Shown here: positions 33,572-45,233 of the stretch, one piece after another | Layout of the letters: every line of letters begins with the position of its first letter | How positions within the stretch are numbered: position 1 is the stretch's first letter | DNA from: Phialophora verrucosa | Taxonomy: Eukaryota; Ascomycota; Eurotiomycetes; Chaetothyriales; Herpotrichiellaceae | DNA length: 64,000 bases | Direction: 5' to 3' | Assembly (NCBI GenBank): GCA_002099365.1 | Contig: MSED01000009.1 | Span: 682,001 to 746,000, forward strand | The notes under the pieces: generated by a model | Databases searched by the model: none | Told to the model about the DNA's origin: nothing | The model's input: the letters and a program-made list of their open reading frames with translations, nothing else | Program-made: the position numbers and the translations under genes

Positions 33572-35620
33572 TCACCTTGTCCCCTTGGTCTCTTCCCTTG
33601 CAAGAAATGCCTCCACCTCACCGGGCAAGTCATAACCGAACAACTCTTCATTATACCTCTCCAAATCACTAAGCCCAAGTCGACCCAGAGACCAATTCAG
33701 CCACCGCCAAGTCATCATCCAGATGAAGAAGTACATTACATACTCCATCACGACATTCATATCAGACTTCAGACCCGCCATCTTCTGGGAGCGCACATAG
33801 ATTTGATGGACTCGCGGCGCGCGGAATGCATGATACGCGGCGAGAGCGCGGGCGATCCGGGAGTTTACCCCCTGATCGGCTGGTGCGGAAATGAGAAGAG
33901 GAGTAGTAGCGTCGACGTCAGCGGCGGCAGCAGAAGCAATTGGAGGAGGAGATGGGGATGACGATGACAGCGCATCGACGAGATACCGTCTCAGGAACAG
34001 CACTAGGGCCTCCGCATCCTCTAGACTCTGACACGCGCCCTGTCCGCTGCTGGGTTGCAATGCGTGGGCGGCGTCGCCAACGAGCACGGCCCGGCCGCCT
34101 CTCGCCCAGGTCGGCAGTTCCGGGGTTGTCCATGTGGGATAGCATGCGTCGAGAGCTTTGCCGGCGCCTGCATAGCTATGGCTGTGCTCATGCTCGTGCT
34201 CGCGTTCGCGCTCACGTTCCTGCGTGCTGACGTATTCTATTATTGCGGACACGGGGCCGTTGTTCCATGTCGAGTGCCGTTGGTGGAGGGCTTCTAGGGC
34301 GCGGTGTTTGTCGAAAGCCTGCGTCGAGGCGGTACCCTGTGTATTGGAGTGAGAGTAAGGATAGGGCGTTGGGCTGGAGAAGGTGGACCACCAGACGGAG
34401 AGGGGACCGATTGTTGGGTCCCTACTCGATCGTGGAACGGGGGTCTGGGAAGACGTCTCCACTGGCCCAGATGAAGACAACGATGGCTCCTCCTCCTCCG
34501 CCACCGCCGCAGAGGTCAAGTACCCATAGCCGAAAAACCCGTTCGGCCCGAACACGATGGACATGGTGCCCGCCTTGTGGCCCGCCGATTCGAGCACCGA
34601 GGAGGGGATAAACCCGCCTACGCCGACGAGACCTTCGTAGTGAGGGGAGATGAAGTCTGGGTCCGCGATGGTGGAGGCGTCGGATCGCGTGAATGGAAGG
34701 TAGGCATTCAGACGTTGGACCCAGCTTCTTCTGGCCCCACCACCACCTCCATCACCATCACGGCTGCGCTGGGCTTGTGAAGCTTGATCCTTCCCCGGCC
34801 CTCGAAACATGGCCCTACGCAACACACTCCGCAGGCCGTCCGCCCCGACGACCAGGTCGGCGGTTTCGCGGCTTCCGTCCTCAAAGATGATGATGTTGGG
34901 GCGTGTCTCGTCGCCAATTTCCACATCCGTGACCTTTTTCCTGGATACGATTTCTGGTGCGATCTCGAGGACGCGATCGCGCAGGATTTCCCAGCACGAC
35001 TGTCGCGCGACCATGATCCCGCGGTAGAGATCTGTCTGCTTGGTCGCACCACTATCGTCGTAGGTTGGCGGCCTGGTCCCAGTCTTCCCTCTCGTACTCT
35101 GGAAATGTCTGTTCGTGTCGTCTGTGGTTGTACGGCCGAGCTTCACATCCACGATGTGAAAGCCCCGCGCTGTGCTGATTTGCCAGCAGTCAATGGGATG
35201 GCCGTGCGTGGCCAGTTGTCGCATGATAGATGTGCCTCGCTTTGACTTTGGCTTGCGTCCGCCTCCGGGTGGGATCTCGTCATTGTCATTGTCCTCGTCA
35301 TCTTCATCAAGCCGAGACAACACATTCAGTCCATTCTTCGATATCCCGATCGCGGAACCGATCGCCTGGGGCGTGAAAATGGGTTGGGTCTCGTCCCTGG
35401 GGAGGGATGGCGCTTGCTCGCCGTCCCTACCACCGGCCAACGTGTCGCGTAGGGTGCTGTTGAATTTGGAGGCGTGGATGTCGTAGGCTTCGTAGATCTT
35501 GACCTCGATTCCGTTCCCAACCGCGCTCTCGGTGGGGTGGTCGCGCAAAAGATGTTTCCGCAGGAAGAGGTAGGTGCTTAGCCCGGAGATGCCGGCGCCG
35601 ATGATTACGATTTTGACCAT
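33572..35620 (-). CDS. FAD-dependent monooxygenase, salicylate-hydroxylase-like (682 aa)
   Basis: A single exon. The start is the ATG at 35620 (MVKIVIIGAGISG); frame upstream has only a TTG. It is a class A flavoprotein aromatic-hydroxylase-type enzyme: the Rossmann FAD motif GAGISG is at residues 8-13, the DG motif (VVGADGLRSVLRR) at about 257-269, and the FAD-ribityl motif GDAAHALQPSSGQGACQSLEDA at about 514-535. It is much longer than the usual 400-450 residues because of acidic (DEDDEDNDNDE), Lys/Gly-rich and His/Glu-rich insertions. Near the C-terminus a hydrophobic stretch (about 617-640, VVMEYVMYFFIWMMTW) is a probable membrane anchor, so it may act on lipophilic substrates at a membrane. 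The substrate is unknown. Confidence 0.85.
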   Translation of the reverse strand: MVKIVIIGAGISGLSTYLFLRKHLLRDHPTESAVGNGIEVKIYEAYDIHASKFNSTLRDTLAGGRDGEQAPSLPRDETQPIFTPQAIGSAIGISKNGLNVLSRLDEDDEDNDNDEIPPGGGRKPKSKRGTSIMRQLATHGHPIDCWQISTARGFHIVDVKLGRTTTDDTNRHFQSTRGKTGTRPPTYDDSGATKQTDLYRGIMVARQSCWEILRDRVLEIAPEIVSRKKVTDVEIGDETRPNIIIFEDGSRETADLVVGADGLRSVLRRAMFRGPGKDQASQAQRSRDGDGGGGGARRSWVQRLNAYLPFTRSDASTIADPDFISPHYEGLVGVGGFIPSSVLESAGHKAGTMSIVFGPNGFFGYGYLTSAAVAEEEEPSLSSSGPVETSSQTPVPRSSRDPTIGPLSVWWSTFSSPTPYPYSHSNTQGTASTQAFDKHRALEALHQRHSTWNNGPVSAIIEYVSTQEREREREHEHEHSHSYAGAGKALDACYPTWTTPELPTWARGGRAVLVGDAAHALQPSSGQGACQSLEDAEALVLFLRRYLVDALSSSSPSPPPIASAAAADVDATTPLLISAPADQGVNSRIARALAAYHAFRAPRVHQIYVRSQKMAGLKSDMNVVMEYVMYFFIWMMTWRWLNWSLGRLGLSDLERYNEELFGYDLPGEVEAFLAREETKGTR
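34165..34230 (-). repeat. In-frame Glu/Arg-to-His/Glu coding microsatellite
   Basis: Within the monooxygenase a hexanucleotide-like GAGCGC/GAGCAT tract encodes EREREREHEHEHSHS (minus strand). It is a slippage-prone insert between conserved motifs, likely a surface loop. Confidence 0.75.
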
Positions 35621-35632
35621 TGTTATGTGCAA

Positions 35633-37515
35633 GCTACTCCGTACAGGTGGGAGATTGCGGTGCTATTGTTCGTTGCGATCGGAAGCGAAGAAGAACAGAG
35701 GGATATGCAATAGAAAACAGGACTTTCCTTCCTTACCTGGGTTGCGTGGTTACCTACCGTGGGAGGGATTGGGGTAAAGACGGATAGATATATGGCTGGC
35801 GTAGATACTGGAAACGTCGGTGCCTGTGCCGGTGCCTGTGCCAGTGCCAGTGCGCCAACTTGTGGGTAGAATGTTTTCCCTGTTAGAGATCCTAGATGTG
35901 TCAATTAATCGTTCCGCTTGTTCGGTATCTGAGTCTGCATGGTATATGAGACACACGGAATTTCAGTGGTTGTGGAAGAAGAAACTGAAGGGAGAGAATG
36001 GGTGATGCCTGGGGTGGTCATTTCTGATTGGCCAAGAGGCCACTCCCCTAACACTCTTGGCGTTGAATACGTCGGGTTCAATTCCGCCCCTGACCTCACT
36101 TGCCATTCATCTTCAGTTGAGCTTCCAACCTCCGCTACGGAGTACTTGGTATGTACGGTGCTTCCTCATTTCATGCGGCATGGTGGAATGCGGTTCTCAT
36201 GCGACGGATTGCGGCGATCCAGCATGGCATGCTCGTGCCCAGGCTTGCGCTTTGACCTGCTCCTGTGTGAGACTTTCGACCTTCTTGCCAGGCTGGAGCA
36301 ATGATCCCATATGCTGCACGGGGTGCTCCAATCACTGGCCGTCAAGCCATATTACGAAACGTTTTCGTACATATAGGGGCAAGGAGAGTGGTAACGTCTC
36401 GATCTCCACCAACGGCCCGAGAAGAGTTGTGAGTGAAGAGACTTATGGGAGCTTCTCCTACACGCCCGATTGGGACAAGCGAACCGCGCGCTCTTGGTCG
36501 ACGTCCTCAGCATAAGAGGTAACTCGGCCGACGAGAAGTCAGAGCAAGTGTGGCGTATCCACAGGCTCTCGGGTGTAGAAATGACGCTGGATATCCTTCG
36601 ATTGACGTGGGAAGAAATAGCCCAGTACATGTTGTAGGGGCAATGCATGTAAGTCCATTTACGGACCTTGAAGCCTTCTGGTCTTTGGCCTGTTCGCAGG
36701 TTTTTGCAGCAGGGAGAAACGCGAAGTATGTCACATTGCATGTTCGAGGTTCGTTGGGCCGACAATTCGGAGGCACTTCTTTCGCAAAACCCGGCACGGC
36801 CACTCCAAGAGGTACTGTTGTCCCTGAGCTCCGGAAGTCGAACCGCTATGATCCAGGTTGGGTCTGGCAATGGCGCAACAGCTCGGGGAAGCGCTGTTGC
36901 ATAGGCCTCGACTATGACTAAAAGACTAGAATGCTGTTTTCAAAACTCAATTGAACGTCCCTTGACAATTGCCTCCTGGATGATAAGCTTGCGGCTGAAG
37001 CGGGTCTTGGACAGCAACATCTATTGCGTGATGCTGCATACATGCAACATGACTTATTCCTTCCTACAATGGGTCCAACGCAGCCTGGGACAGGGAGGCA
37101 TCGAAACGCCAATGACACTGTTCTCGTCCTCCAGTTGAGAGCCCGAGGTAGGGACGACCGCAATCCCCTGACGCTTTCCGACGGCTCATATTCTCCGACG
37201 GCCGTAGAAATGAACTGGTGGCTGAAGAGCACGCGCCTCATGCTGTCATCATCTAGTCCAATAATCAAATGATTCAGACGAGAAGATGGACCTCGAGCGA
37301 CAACGAAGGCTGAGTTTGTCGGCACCACGCAGCTACTTTCGTCAAACTGGAGTGTAATGGCATGGACGGGGAAATGCAACTGTTCTAGAGTTGTCAATCG
37401 CTATCCTTGCAGCAGTACAGCCAACCATCGAAAGCCGCCGCTGAAGACACGGGTGATTGAAAGCCATGTACAGCTCGGGCCTAGCACTGAGAAGCGTCTC
37501 TGCACACGGTCGACA
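35633..37515. other. Intergenic, no supported gene
   Basis: 1.9 kb between a minus-strand gene start and the stop of the IQ-motif gene. A (GTGCCT)n-like microsatellite lies at 35819-35855. TACTCCGTA-type words occur at 35634-35644 and 36135-36145. Minus-strand frames at 36352-36870 and 36918-37397 are open but show no domain. Confidence 0.45.
35819..35855. repeat. Hexanucleotide microsatellite (GTGCCK)n
   Basis: About six tandem copies of a GTGCC(T/G/A) hexamer, imperfect at one position per unit. Confidence 0.8.
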
Positions 37516-39368
37516 TCACCTATGCCCTTCTGGTGGTGGAACGCCGTCTTCTGGCCCTGTCCCCAAGATTCGCGTTGGATGTTCCTCTCCGGTGGGGGTA
37601 TTATCGGCACTCCGTTTCCGCAAACCGAGTTTGCTAACGGCATTCGACAGTCTCCCTGCCAGACTTCGCCTAGCTTTGAGTTCCCGTGCTTCCTGTTCCT
37701 CGGCTTCACGTTGCTTTTCGAGGTATAGCCTCTCTGTTTCCGCGCTCTTCGACTTATCTCTTTGCGCCTCTTCCTCCATTCTGACCTTGTCGGGGTTCAG
37801 CAGTTTGTCCTTCTCATGGACTACCGAAGCTTCTGCATTTTTCAACTGTTTGCGTGCCTTGGTGTACGTCTCAAGACCAACCAACACAGCATAGCTTCGG
37901 GAGATCGATACGTGTGACATGTCGACACCTTCGTCGCGCAAGCTGTGCACAAAGGCTCGAAAATTGGCCGCTGGTGGGCGGTAGTGTCCGCTCAGAGGTG
38001 ACAGCCTTCTCAATTGACCGTGCTTCACCTTGATGAGACCCGCAGACAGGATGCGTGCCCCATGTAAAAATGACGAGTGCTGAAAGGCGCCTGATTGCTT
38101 GTACCCGATGTACAACCGAAACGAGGTATCAGCCACGAAGATCCATTTGTGACCCTTTTTCAGGCTGGTTCGTATCATGTGGTTGAAGAGTACTCCGGCG
38201 CTGACATGTTTTATCTTTGACGGACCTCTGGCCCTGTGGAACTGTTGTTGGGTTAGCGGCTGGCCGGCGTCTAACGTACGGAACGAATTACCTACCTCCT
38301 CATTCACATACCTCTCGCCTTCATCCCCTGCTGTATGGTCGTCGTCATCGTCGTCATCTGAGTCGTCCGAGGAGCTTGAGCTGGAATCCTCCCCACCAGG
38401 AGGAGGCACGTTGTACTTCCACTGAGGTGAAGGGTCATCAATCGGGACAATGCCATTGACGCTGTCCTTGAAAAGTTCATCCTTGGTCCACACGAGCTCA
38501 CCGTTCTTAGCCCAGACGAGCAAGCCTTCAGCATTGACCTTGACCAGATACTGCAGGCGTTCCTCCCGCGACAGATAGCGCACCTGCTCCTTGTCTAACC
38601 GTGCTCGACTACATTCAGGAAGATCCACGGCACTCCCATCGCCCTGATCAAGCCAGTAGAAGTACGACTGATCTGTATCCTGCGTTTTCCAGTAGTTGTG
38701 ATATTTCCGTAGGTTCGAGCCATAGCGATGCTTCTGGTCGACCATCTCGAGAAAATATTGCAGGTCCATCATCTTGGCTGTCTTCTTGCGCACGGCATTG
38801 GCTTCGGCGCGTCTCTTCCTTGCGGCTTCTTTTTCTTCCCGTGTTGCGCTCGTTGCTGAGCCTTCGCCCTCTTCACTTAGATCGACCGAAGACTGATCTG
38901 ACACGGACGGAGAACGGTCGTCGGCACCGGCCCTGCGCGCAATCTCAGCGGCTCGACTCCATTTCGACCGTGCAGGCGAAGAGGGGCTAGTCGTTGGGTT
39001 CGGTTTGGTGTCTGGAGAGCCGCTTCCCCCGCCTGGGCTGGGAGGTCTCGGTGTAGTGAGCTCTTTGTACCGAGCATCTCGAACAGCCTGTTGAGCGTGC
39101 CTCAGTGGCGGTTGCGCGGCGTGAGCGCTGTCTCAGACTGACCTCATACCACCTCGTAGAGGCATCAAGTCCAAATCCGTTCAGCTGACGACGAGTACGA
39201 TGTCCTCGATAGGTTTTCTGGTGCTGGTCAACCCTCGATGGATTCTACAGAGGTTGGACGCAGCCGGACCTGAATTAGAACTGCGGCTTTTTTGGCCTCT
39301 TCAGCACTCAAGTCGGTCCTCGACTGCAAAGCTCTCTGCGTACGGTCAACTGTGGCATCAGTATCCAT
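37516..39368 (-). CDS. IQ calmodulin-binding-motif protein (563 aa)
   Basis: Four exons fit on the minus strand: 39368-39270, 39217-39143, 39087-38296 and 38241-37516; 563 aa. The two small 5' exons matter: exon 1 ends ...AAVLIQ and exon 2 begins KTYRGHRTRRQL, so splicing rebuilds a canonical IQ motif (IQxxxRGxxxR) for calmodulin binding. Without them the long frame has no ATG start. The intron at 38295-38242 is 54 nt, in frame and has a GCTAACC branch site, so it is probably removed although it stays open. The middle contains a poly-Ser/Asp acidic tract (residue region near DDSDDDDDDD) and then a conserved block GHYRPPAANFRAFVHSL with SISRSYAVLVG. The C-terminus is a charged coiled coil and basic tail. 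In fungi such proteins are little studied; the calmodulin link is inference from the motif. Confidence 0.85.
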
Positions 39369-39867
39369 TGTCAAAGGATTTCACATGGTGGCACATGTGC
39401 TTGTTTGGGCCACGCGGCCAGGTGAATGATAACCAGTCAATGACGAGGCTGAAAGTTGGAGAAGCAACAAGGCTCGAACCGGCGGCCGTCTTCGCCCCAA
39501 AGAGATGAGTCTGGACACATTATCTGCGTTGTCTCCTCGGGATTTGAATGACTCGTACGAACATCGTGACTGTCGCTGAGGCTTGGTCTCACATTGGTGC
39601 GAGCGGCACGCAAAAATGGGAATCTCGGGTGTTGTTGCACCGATTTTCCAGACGCGATCACCAGGGTCTTTTACTCATTGGCACCGGAGCAGGCGCCGAC
39701 GGGCGCACGGGGGTCCAAGCCAATGATCCGAGCATGCTATGAAATCAGCCCATCTGTTGAACTGTAACTATGGAGATGTTGGAAGTGGACGTGAGGTACA
39801 ATCGCTGGTAGAGCGCAGTCCTTTGTGAGCGGAATAACTTGCCATAGTTGTAGCCTTCTCCATCACA
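39369..39867. promoter_or_regulatory. Divergent promoter region, IQ protein and SDR
   Basis: 499 bp between two start codons on opposite strands. No TATA box is evident. Contains a tRNA B-box-like word that does not fold into a tRNA. Confidence 0.4.
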
Positions 39868-40950
39868 ATGCCTATCAACTATGTGCTTGTCACCGGCGCT
39901 ACAGGTTTCCTCGGAGCTCATGTTGTTGACGACCTGCTCTCGCGTGGGTTGCGAGTACGTGCTGCTGTCCGTAATCTGTCCAAGGGCAATGCTATGCGTG
40001 ATGCAAGACTACAGTATGCGTCAAAGCTTGACTTGGTCCAAATCGCCGACTTCACAGCAAATGCATCGTTCGAGGAAGCCGTGAAAAACGTTGACGGGGT
40101 CATTCATGTGGCCAGCCCATTGACATTTGGCGTCCAAGACAACGAGAAGGACTTCCTCTTACCAGCCATTAACGGTGTTACATCTGTGTTGAAGGCTGCG
40201 GCTCAAGCTTCGCAGATTCGGAGGGTGGTCATTACTTCTTCGTTTGCCTCTGTCATCGATGTCGATCGAAAAGCACCGCCGCATTTCACCTACACCGCCG
40301 CCGACTGGAATCCTCTGACATACGAGGAAGCAGCAGACAACAACACTTCCGAGGTCGTCGCATACCGCGGGTCGAAGAAGTTCGCAGAGCTGGCTGCATG
40401 GAACTTCGTTCAAAAAGAGAAGCCCGGCTTCGACATCGTCACTCTCTGTCCTCCGTAAGTGGGCTTGTCGCCTTTCATTACCCGTTCCCATGGTTCTGAC
40501 ATCGCCGCTGCTAGCATGATTTTTGGGCCTTTCGTCCACCCAGTGGCCAGGCTGGAAGAACTAAATGACAGTGCAGCCAAGCTATGGGAGGTGGCCTCTG
40601 GTGCTGACCCAATGCCTCTCGCAAGAGTTCCATTCTGGATCGACGTGAGAGATCTCGCTCAAGCACATGTCGAGTCTCTTCTGAGACCGGAAGTCGGCAA
40701 TAAACGTTTCACCATCGCATCGCCAGAGAGATTTTCCTACCAAAGGGCAGCAGAGATCATTATCAAAGAGTTTGACTGGGGACGCAAGCGTATCCACCTG
40801 CCCGACACGAAGCAAGAAATTGATCAGTCGCACGATTTAGACGGGGAGACTGCTGCAAGAGAACTGGGCATCACATATCGGCCTTTCCACGATTCTGTCG
40901 TCGACTTCGTAACGCAAGCGCACAGGCTCGAAGCAACTCAGAATAGTTAG
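39868..40950 (+). CDS. Extended SDR reductase / NAD(P)-dependent ketoreductase-like (340 aa)
   Basis: Two exons, 39868-40454 and 40515-40950, encode 340 aa, the usual length for this family. The cofactor motif TGATGFLG is at residues 8-15 (TGxxGxxG), an NADPH-favouring Arg follows in RAAVRN, and the catalytic YxxxK is YRGSK within VVAYRGSKKFAELA, with the upstream Ser of VITSSFAS. This places it with the Gre2/dihydroflavonol-reductase-like aldehyde/ketone reductases that reduce carbonyls with NADPH in the cytosol. The substrate cannot be told. The intron is a phase 2 GT-AG split between Pro and the next residue (CCTCC|GTAAGT). Confidence 0.9.
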
Positions 40951-42586
40951 ACTGGGTTCCAAGCCCCGCTCGTGTCTTGTTCATGAAGACAAGCAAATTG
41001 AGGACACGAAAAGGGCGAGTCAGGAGACCCAGGGCAGAAGGGCGAGAGCAATAGAACCAGCATGCACGAGGTCAGAAAGCACTGACTCGTCGCCGTTTCC
41101 CCACTTCTTCGTCGTTCTGACACCTTCACCATCCTTCCACCCTTTTCTTTCCTCTCACGAGACCCCGCGCCACCCGCTTGTTTCATTGAGCCACCCGACC
41201 GATACCCGCCGCTTGGGGATTTGTTTCCCGTGGTCTCCTCGCTCAGTGGTCAAGTCAGCACAAGCCCTCGAAAGCGAAAGCGTGTCTCGAAACCAGCTCT
41301 CGGAAAGTGCCCATGGCGCTAAGTCGTGCATCTCGAAAACTTTGTCTCCATCAATGCGGGGGCGCAGGCTCCAGCTCTCCTTCCCCAACCATCAGCAAAC
41401 TTTTCTCAGCGAGCTAACTGGCTGCAGACGCCCCCATGTTTGTCGAAACCGTGTTGTTGTGTCAATATCCGACTAGTCGGCAATGATGGTCAATCAGCTT
41501 CGAGAGCGAAGTCGCTTGGATAGCCGAACACGCTCATCCACCGGCACAAAATCGCGCCTGGACACATGAAGAACAGGATAAGTCGGCACGGCCGTACGGC
41601 CGGATTTCTTATTCTTGAACGGCTTAAGTCCTAGCTCTCCTGCACAAGTCTTGTTCCGCACTCGGGTACAAAGTCGGTTTGCACAAGCAGCCCACACAAC
41701 ATCTGATCGCGGCCACCTTTTCCAACACACTGGGTCGGCGAAGACGGGCACTGGATCACGAACCTTCATCCACGTGGACAGTATTCATCCCCTGCGTTCA
41801 TCAAATGCCATTGAGTCGAGCGCTTTCTCTGTGGCCTCGGGAGTGTACTGCTTGTATACAGTAGGTGACATGTCCCATGGACATGATGGCTGCGATCTCG
41901 GTGATGCTCTCTTGTCGGACTGTGCCACTTCTGCACACAAGTCTGGACATCGACCCCAACCGCATGGGCGGAAGCTATGCCAATGCAGCTAGGACCCTTG
42001 CTCGTGGGGATATTCCCCTGTCTTCTCCACGTGCGGACTAGTCGGGGGTTTTGCCTTTGAACGCTTCGAAGACTGTAGCCTATGAGATGTGAAGCTCTAA
42101 ACCCTGCTCGTGTCTTGCAGCCTCTCGCCCTTCCTTCTGGTGCTAGTATTGAAGAAACTGAACACAAAAAGCTGGGAGATGCCCGCCAAGGCAATGGATG
42201 ATGCCGACAGTTTTTCGATTCTCCACAGGCTCGAGCAACCCCGGTCCAGATCGCTAGGTCTTCCAATCGTTGATCCCCGACACCTGCTCGCCATCAAGCC
42301 GGGGTAGTCCGGGGTAGGGGTGATGAACCTCTTTTGAGCGTTCCGTTAATTGTGCTCGTGTGGTCATTGGACACCGCCGCGGTGGACCAGGGTCATGTCG
42401 GATCCGGTCAGATTGTCTCCATATCAGTACCCAGGACCCTCGCTCGAAATCATCGCTCGGGTTGTCTTCCTGTCCGTTGGAAGCTGCTCGTAGTTCGATT
42501 GACATGACCTTTCTGACACGACTTTCCTTACAATTCGCCTGACCTCGACATCTCAAATCTCTCCCACAACTCTCTCCCGGAATACC
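40951..42586. other. Intergenic, no supported gene
   Basis: 1.6 kb with only short overlapping frames. The last part is the leader of the Zn2Cys6 gene, CT-rich before its ATG at 42587. Confidence 0.45.
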
Positions 42587-45233
42587 ATGGCTACCATGAC
42601 CGCGCCGACCACTACCCAAACCTCGCCGAAGAGAAAGTCTTCGGTGGCAGGCCTCTCCGCCGGAGGGAGGACCGTGAAGCGACGGGCTTCCAAAGCTTGC
42701 CACTGTTGCCGTGGTCGGAAGGTTCGTTGGTAAGCTCTCCCTCCCTAGGCTAGATGAGATAGCGATCTTGCATCGTGGGTGGCGACTAACTGATGTCGGC
42801 AGTGACGTCGTCGAGAGTGGCATTCCATGCACGAATTGCAGGTTGGACGAGGTTGAGTGTGTGGTTACCGAAGGAAAGCGGCGGAGGAAAACTTATTCGG
42901 AAGGGGAGCTCTTCCACCAGTCCCCATGTAATTCGGCAGAAGACGAGAAGGAACTGCCACAATTCCCCATCTTCGAAGACATCGACGAGCTCAACAACTT
43001 TCTCCCGGCCCTACCCTCCTGCGAGACGAACCAGACTCTGAAGGATTCGGAAGAAGATATATTCCAGCACAAACCGCACATGCTTTGTAAGTGTCTCCCG
43101 GCGATCATATCTGCAAACCATGCCAACAGAATATCTCCAGACCAGACGCAGGGACACCGCTTGAGCCAGGAGGAGCGGTTTCGACGAATGTCTGTCATCA
43201 GCAGCAAGCACATGTCTCCGCCATTACATCTGTCGTCTACAATGTCATATTTTCCCCAGCAGACAGGCCGTCCAAACGTCGTCCTGCCACCATTCATTCG
43301 GCCAATTCCCCCGAGAATCTTGACAGAAGACCTTGGATTTCTACAGAGCAAGGGAGCCTTTCTGATTCCGGAGACTGGCTTCCGAAATGAATTGCTCCGG
43401 TGTTATGTGCAATACGTGTACCCTTTTATGCCGATCATCGACCTCCAGGACTTCTTGAGCACCATCGAGAAAAATCAACCCACAGATACGATGAGTCTGT
43501 TGCTATTTCAGGCCGTCATGTTTGCCGCAACTGCGTACATTGACATGCGTTATTTGCTTGCTCAAGGCTACATGACCAGAAAGGCAGCCAGAAAGGCTTT
43601 CTTCGAGAAAGTCAAACTGTTGTACGATTTCGACTACGAAATTGACCGCATTACGGTCGTGCAGGCAGTCTTGTTGATGACCTACTGGTATGAAAGCCCC
43701 GATGACCCGAAGGACGTCTGGCATTGGCTGGGTATTGCAACCTCTGTCGCGAGAACCATAGGACTGAACTGCGACACGTCCAATGCCCCTCTCATGACAC
43801 CACAACAGCGTCGACTGTGGAAACGCATATGGTGGTCATGCTACATGCGAGACCGATTGATCGCCATTGGCATGCGACGTCCCATGCGAATCAACGATGG
43901 GGAGTTCGATGTGAAAATGCTCGAGGTGGTTGATTTCGAGACGGAAGCATTATCACCCGAGCTTAGCAAGATGCTCGGTGGTTGTCCCGCGGTGAAGGAC
44001 AGCTCGAAGCGAGTCACACTAGCAAAGATGTGCATAGGTCTCGCGCAGCTGTGCCTTTGCATCAGCAAAGTCCTCGCGGTCCAGTATTCCACACTGGGTC
44101 ACAAGATTGGCGCCACCCAGGAGACCACGATGAGATTGGTCCCGAAGAAATCAGCGGCCGAACCAGCCGATGTGATACAGTGCGACCGGGAATTCGATCA
44201 GTGGCACAAGTCCCTCGCTCCTGGGATTGCTTACTTTGCTCCAGAAACTCGTGAACGAGTAGCGACCAACGACGGAGAAGTTATCCACTTGCACCGTGCT
44301 CTGTTGAACGGGATATACCTGACAGCAATCAGCGCGTTGCATCGACCACAAATCCTGCCATCGGCTCCCAACGTCGTGGTGGCGCCAGAGTTGAGAGAGC
44401 TATCGAAGAGGAAGGTTCGAGAGGCGGCCGACGACATCACCGAAATGTATAAGGAACTTTTCGCCCACGACATGATCCGTTATTTACCCAACACTGGGGT
44501 CACCTGCCTCCTCCCAGCCATCATCATCCATCTCCTCGACATCAAATCAGCGGACAACAACATCCGCCAAGCCAGCATCCGGAAATTCCACTTTTGCATG
44601 CAAGCGTTGCAGAGACTGCGGGAGATGTACGCGTCTGCGGACTTTGCCTTCTCTTTCTTGGATGCGGCCGTTCGCAAGACCAATGCTCAAGTCTCTGCTG
44701 CCGCTGCAGCCACCCCAGCAGTGAAAGCGTCGCCCAATCCCCCTACAGTCGAACAGAAGCTCGCTCAAGCTCCATTGTTGCTGACACCGCCACCTGAAGC
44801 CATGCAAACGGCCAGCTTGCTGCTGATGAATTCAACTCTGGCGCCCGAAGAGCGGAGTCTCATTGCCGCATATACCCCGAGGACGCCTGCGGGCTCGGAT
44901 GTGAGTTTGAGCTCGCAAACAACGGCAGGAGCAGCGGCTGCGTTGAATGACCTGCCCGAGGAACACAGTGCGGAGATCAAGAATGAACTCGAGCAACTAG
45001 ACCAGGCTGATTTCGACACGCTCCTCGACCTGGAAAGTGGGCAAGACCTGTTCGCAATGGCTGAAGATGACATGGACCTGAGCATGCAGTGGCTGCAAGG
45101 CTTTGATGCCGACAAGCTCTCACCGGGCACGGGCGAGTTTCCGCTGCAGACAATCGAAGAGAGGGAGGAGCTAGGCTATGCAGAGCAGGCCCTTGATATC
45201 CATGACCATCTTGGTGTCGACTTGGGCATCTAG
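42587..45233 (+). CDS. Zn2Cys6 transcription factor, cutinase/fatty-acid regulator type (857 aa)
   Basis: Two exons, 42587-42729 and 42803-45233, encode 857 aa. The binuclear zinc cluster is complete: Cys at 38, 41, 48, 57, 60 and 67, spaced CX2CX6CX8CX2CX6C, after a basic run (KRKSS, VKRRASKAC). The intron splits the codon of Cys48, so the cluster exists only after splicing. Further on comes the conserved PPRILTEDLGFLQSKGAF and YVYPFMPIIDLQDFLS region, typical of Fungal_trans regulators related to Fusarium CTF1 (cutinase transcription factor) and Aspergillus FarA/FarB, which activate genes for fatty-acid and cutin use. The C-terminal ~150 residues are Ala-rich then acidic (a likely activation region, with repeated Asp/Glu/Leu). 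A nearby GTAAGT at about 43090 with an AG 43 nt later is not an intron because splicing it breaks the frame. Nuclear; target genes are inferred by family. Confidence 0.88.

Noticed and set aside
36060..36100. Another tRNA B-box-like word (GGGTTCAATTCC)
   Set aside because: The stem bases around it do not pair and there is no A box at the right distance.
36352..37397. Two open minus-strand frames (172 and 159 codons) in the intergenic region
   Set aside because: They are in different frames, contain no recognisable domain, and overlap plus-strand frames of similar length; nothing joins them plausibly.
39463..39540. A possible tRNA, suggested by GGTTCGAGCC on the minus strand
   Set aside because: The flanking bases do not pair as a T stem and no A box or cloverleaf can be drawn.
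43088..43130. A GTAAGT...CAG segment of 43 nt in the Zn2Cys6 gene
   Set aside because: Removing it changes the reading frame of a well-conserved region, so it is coding.
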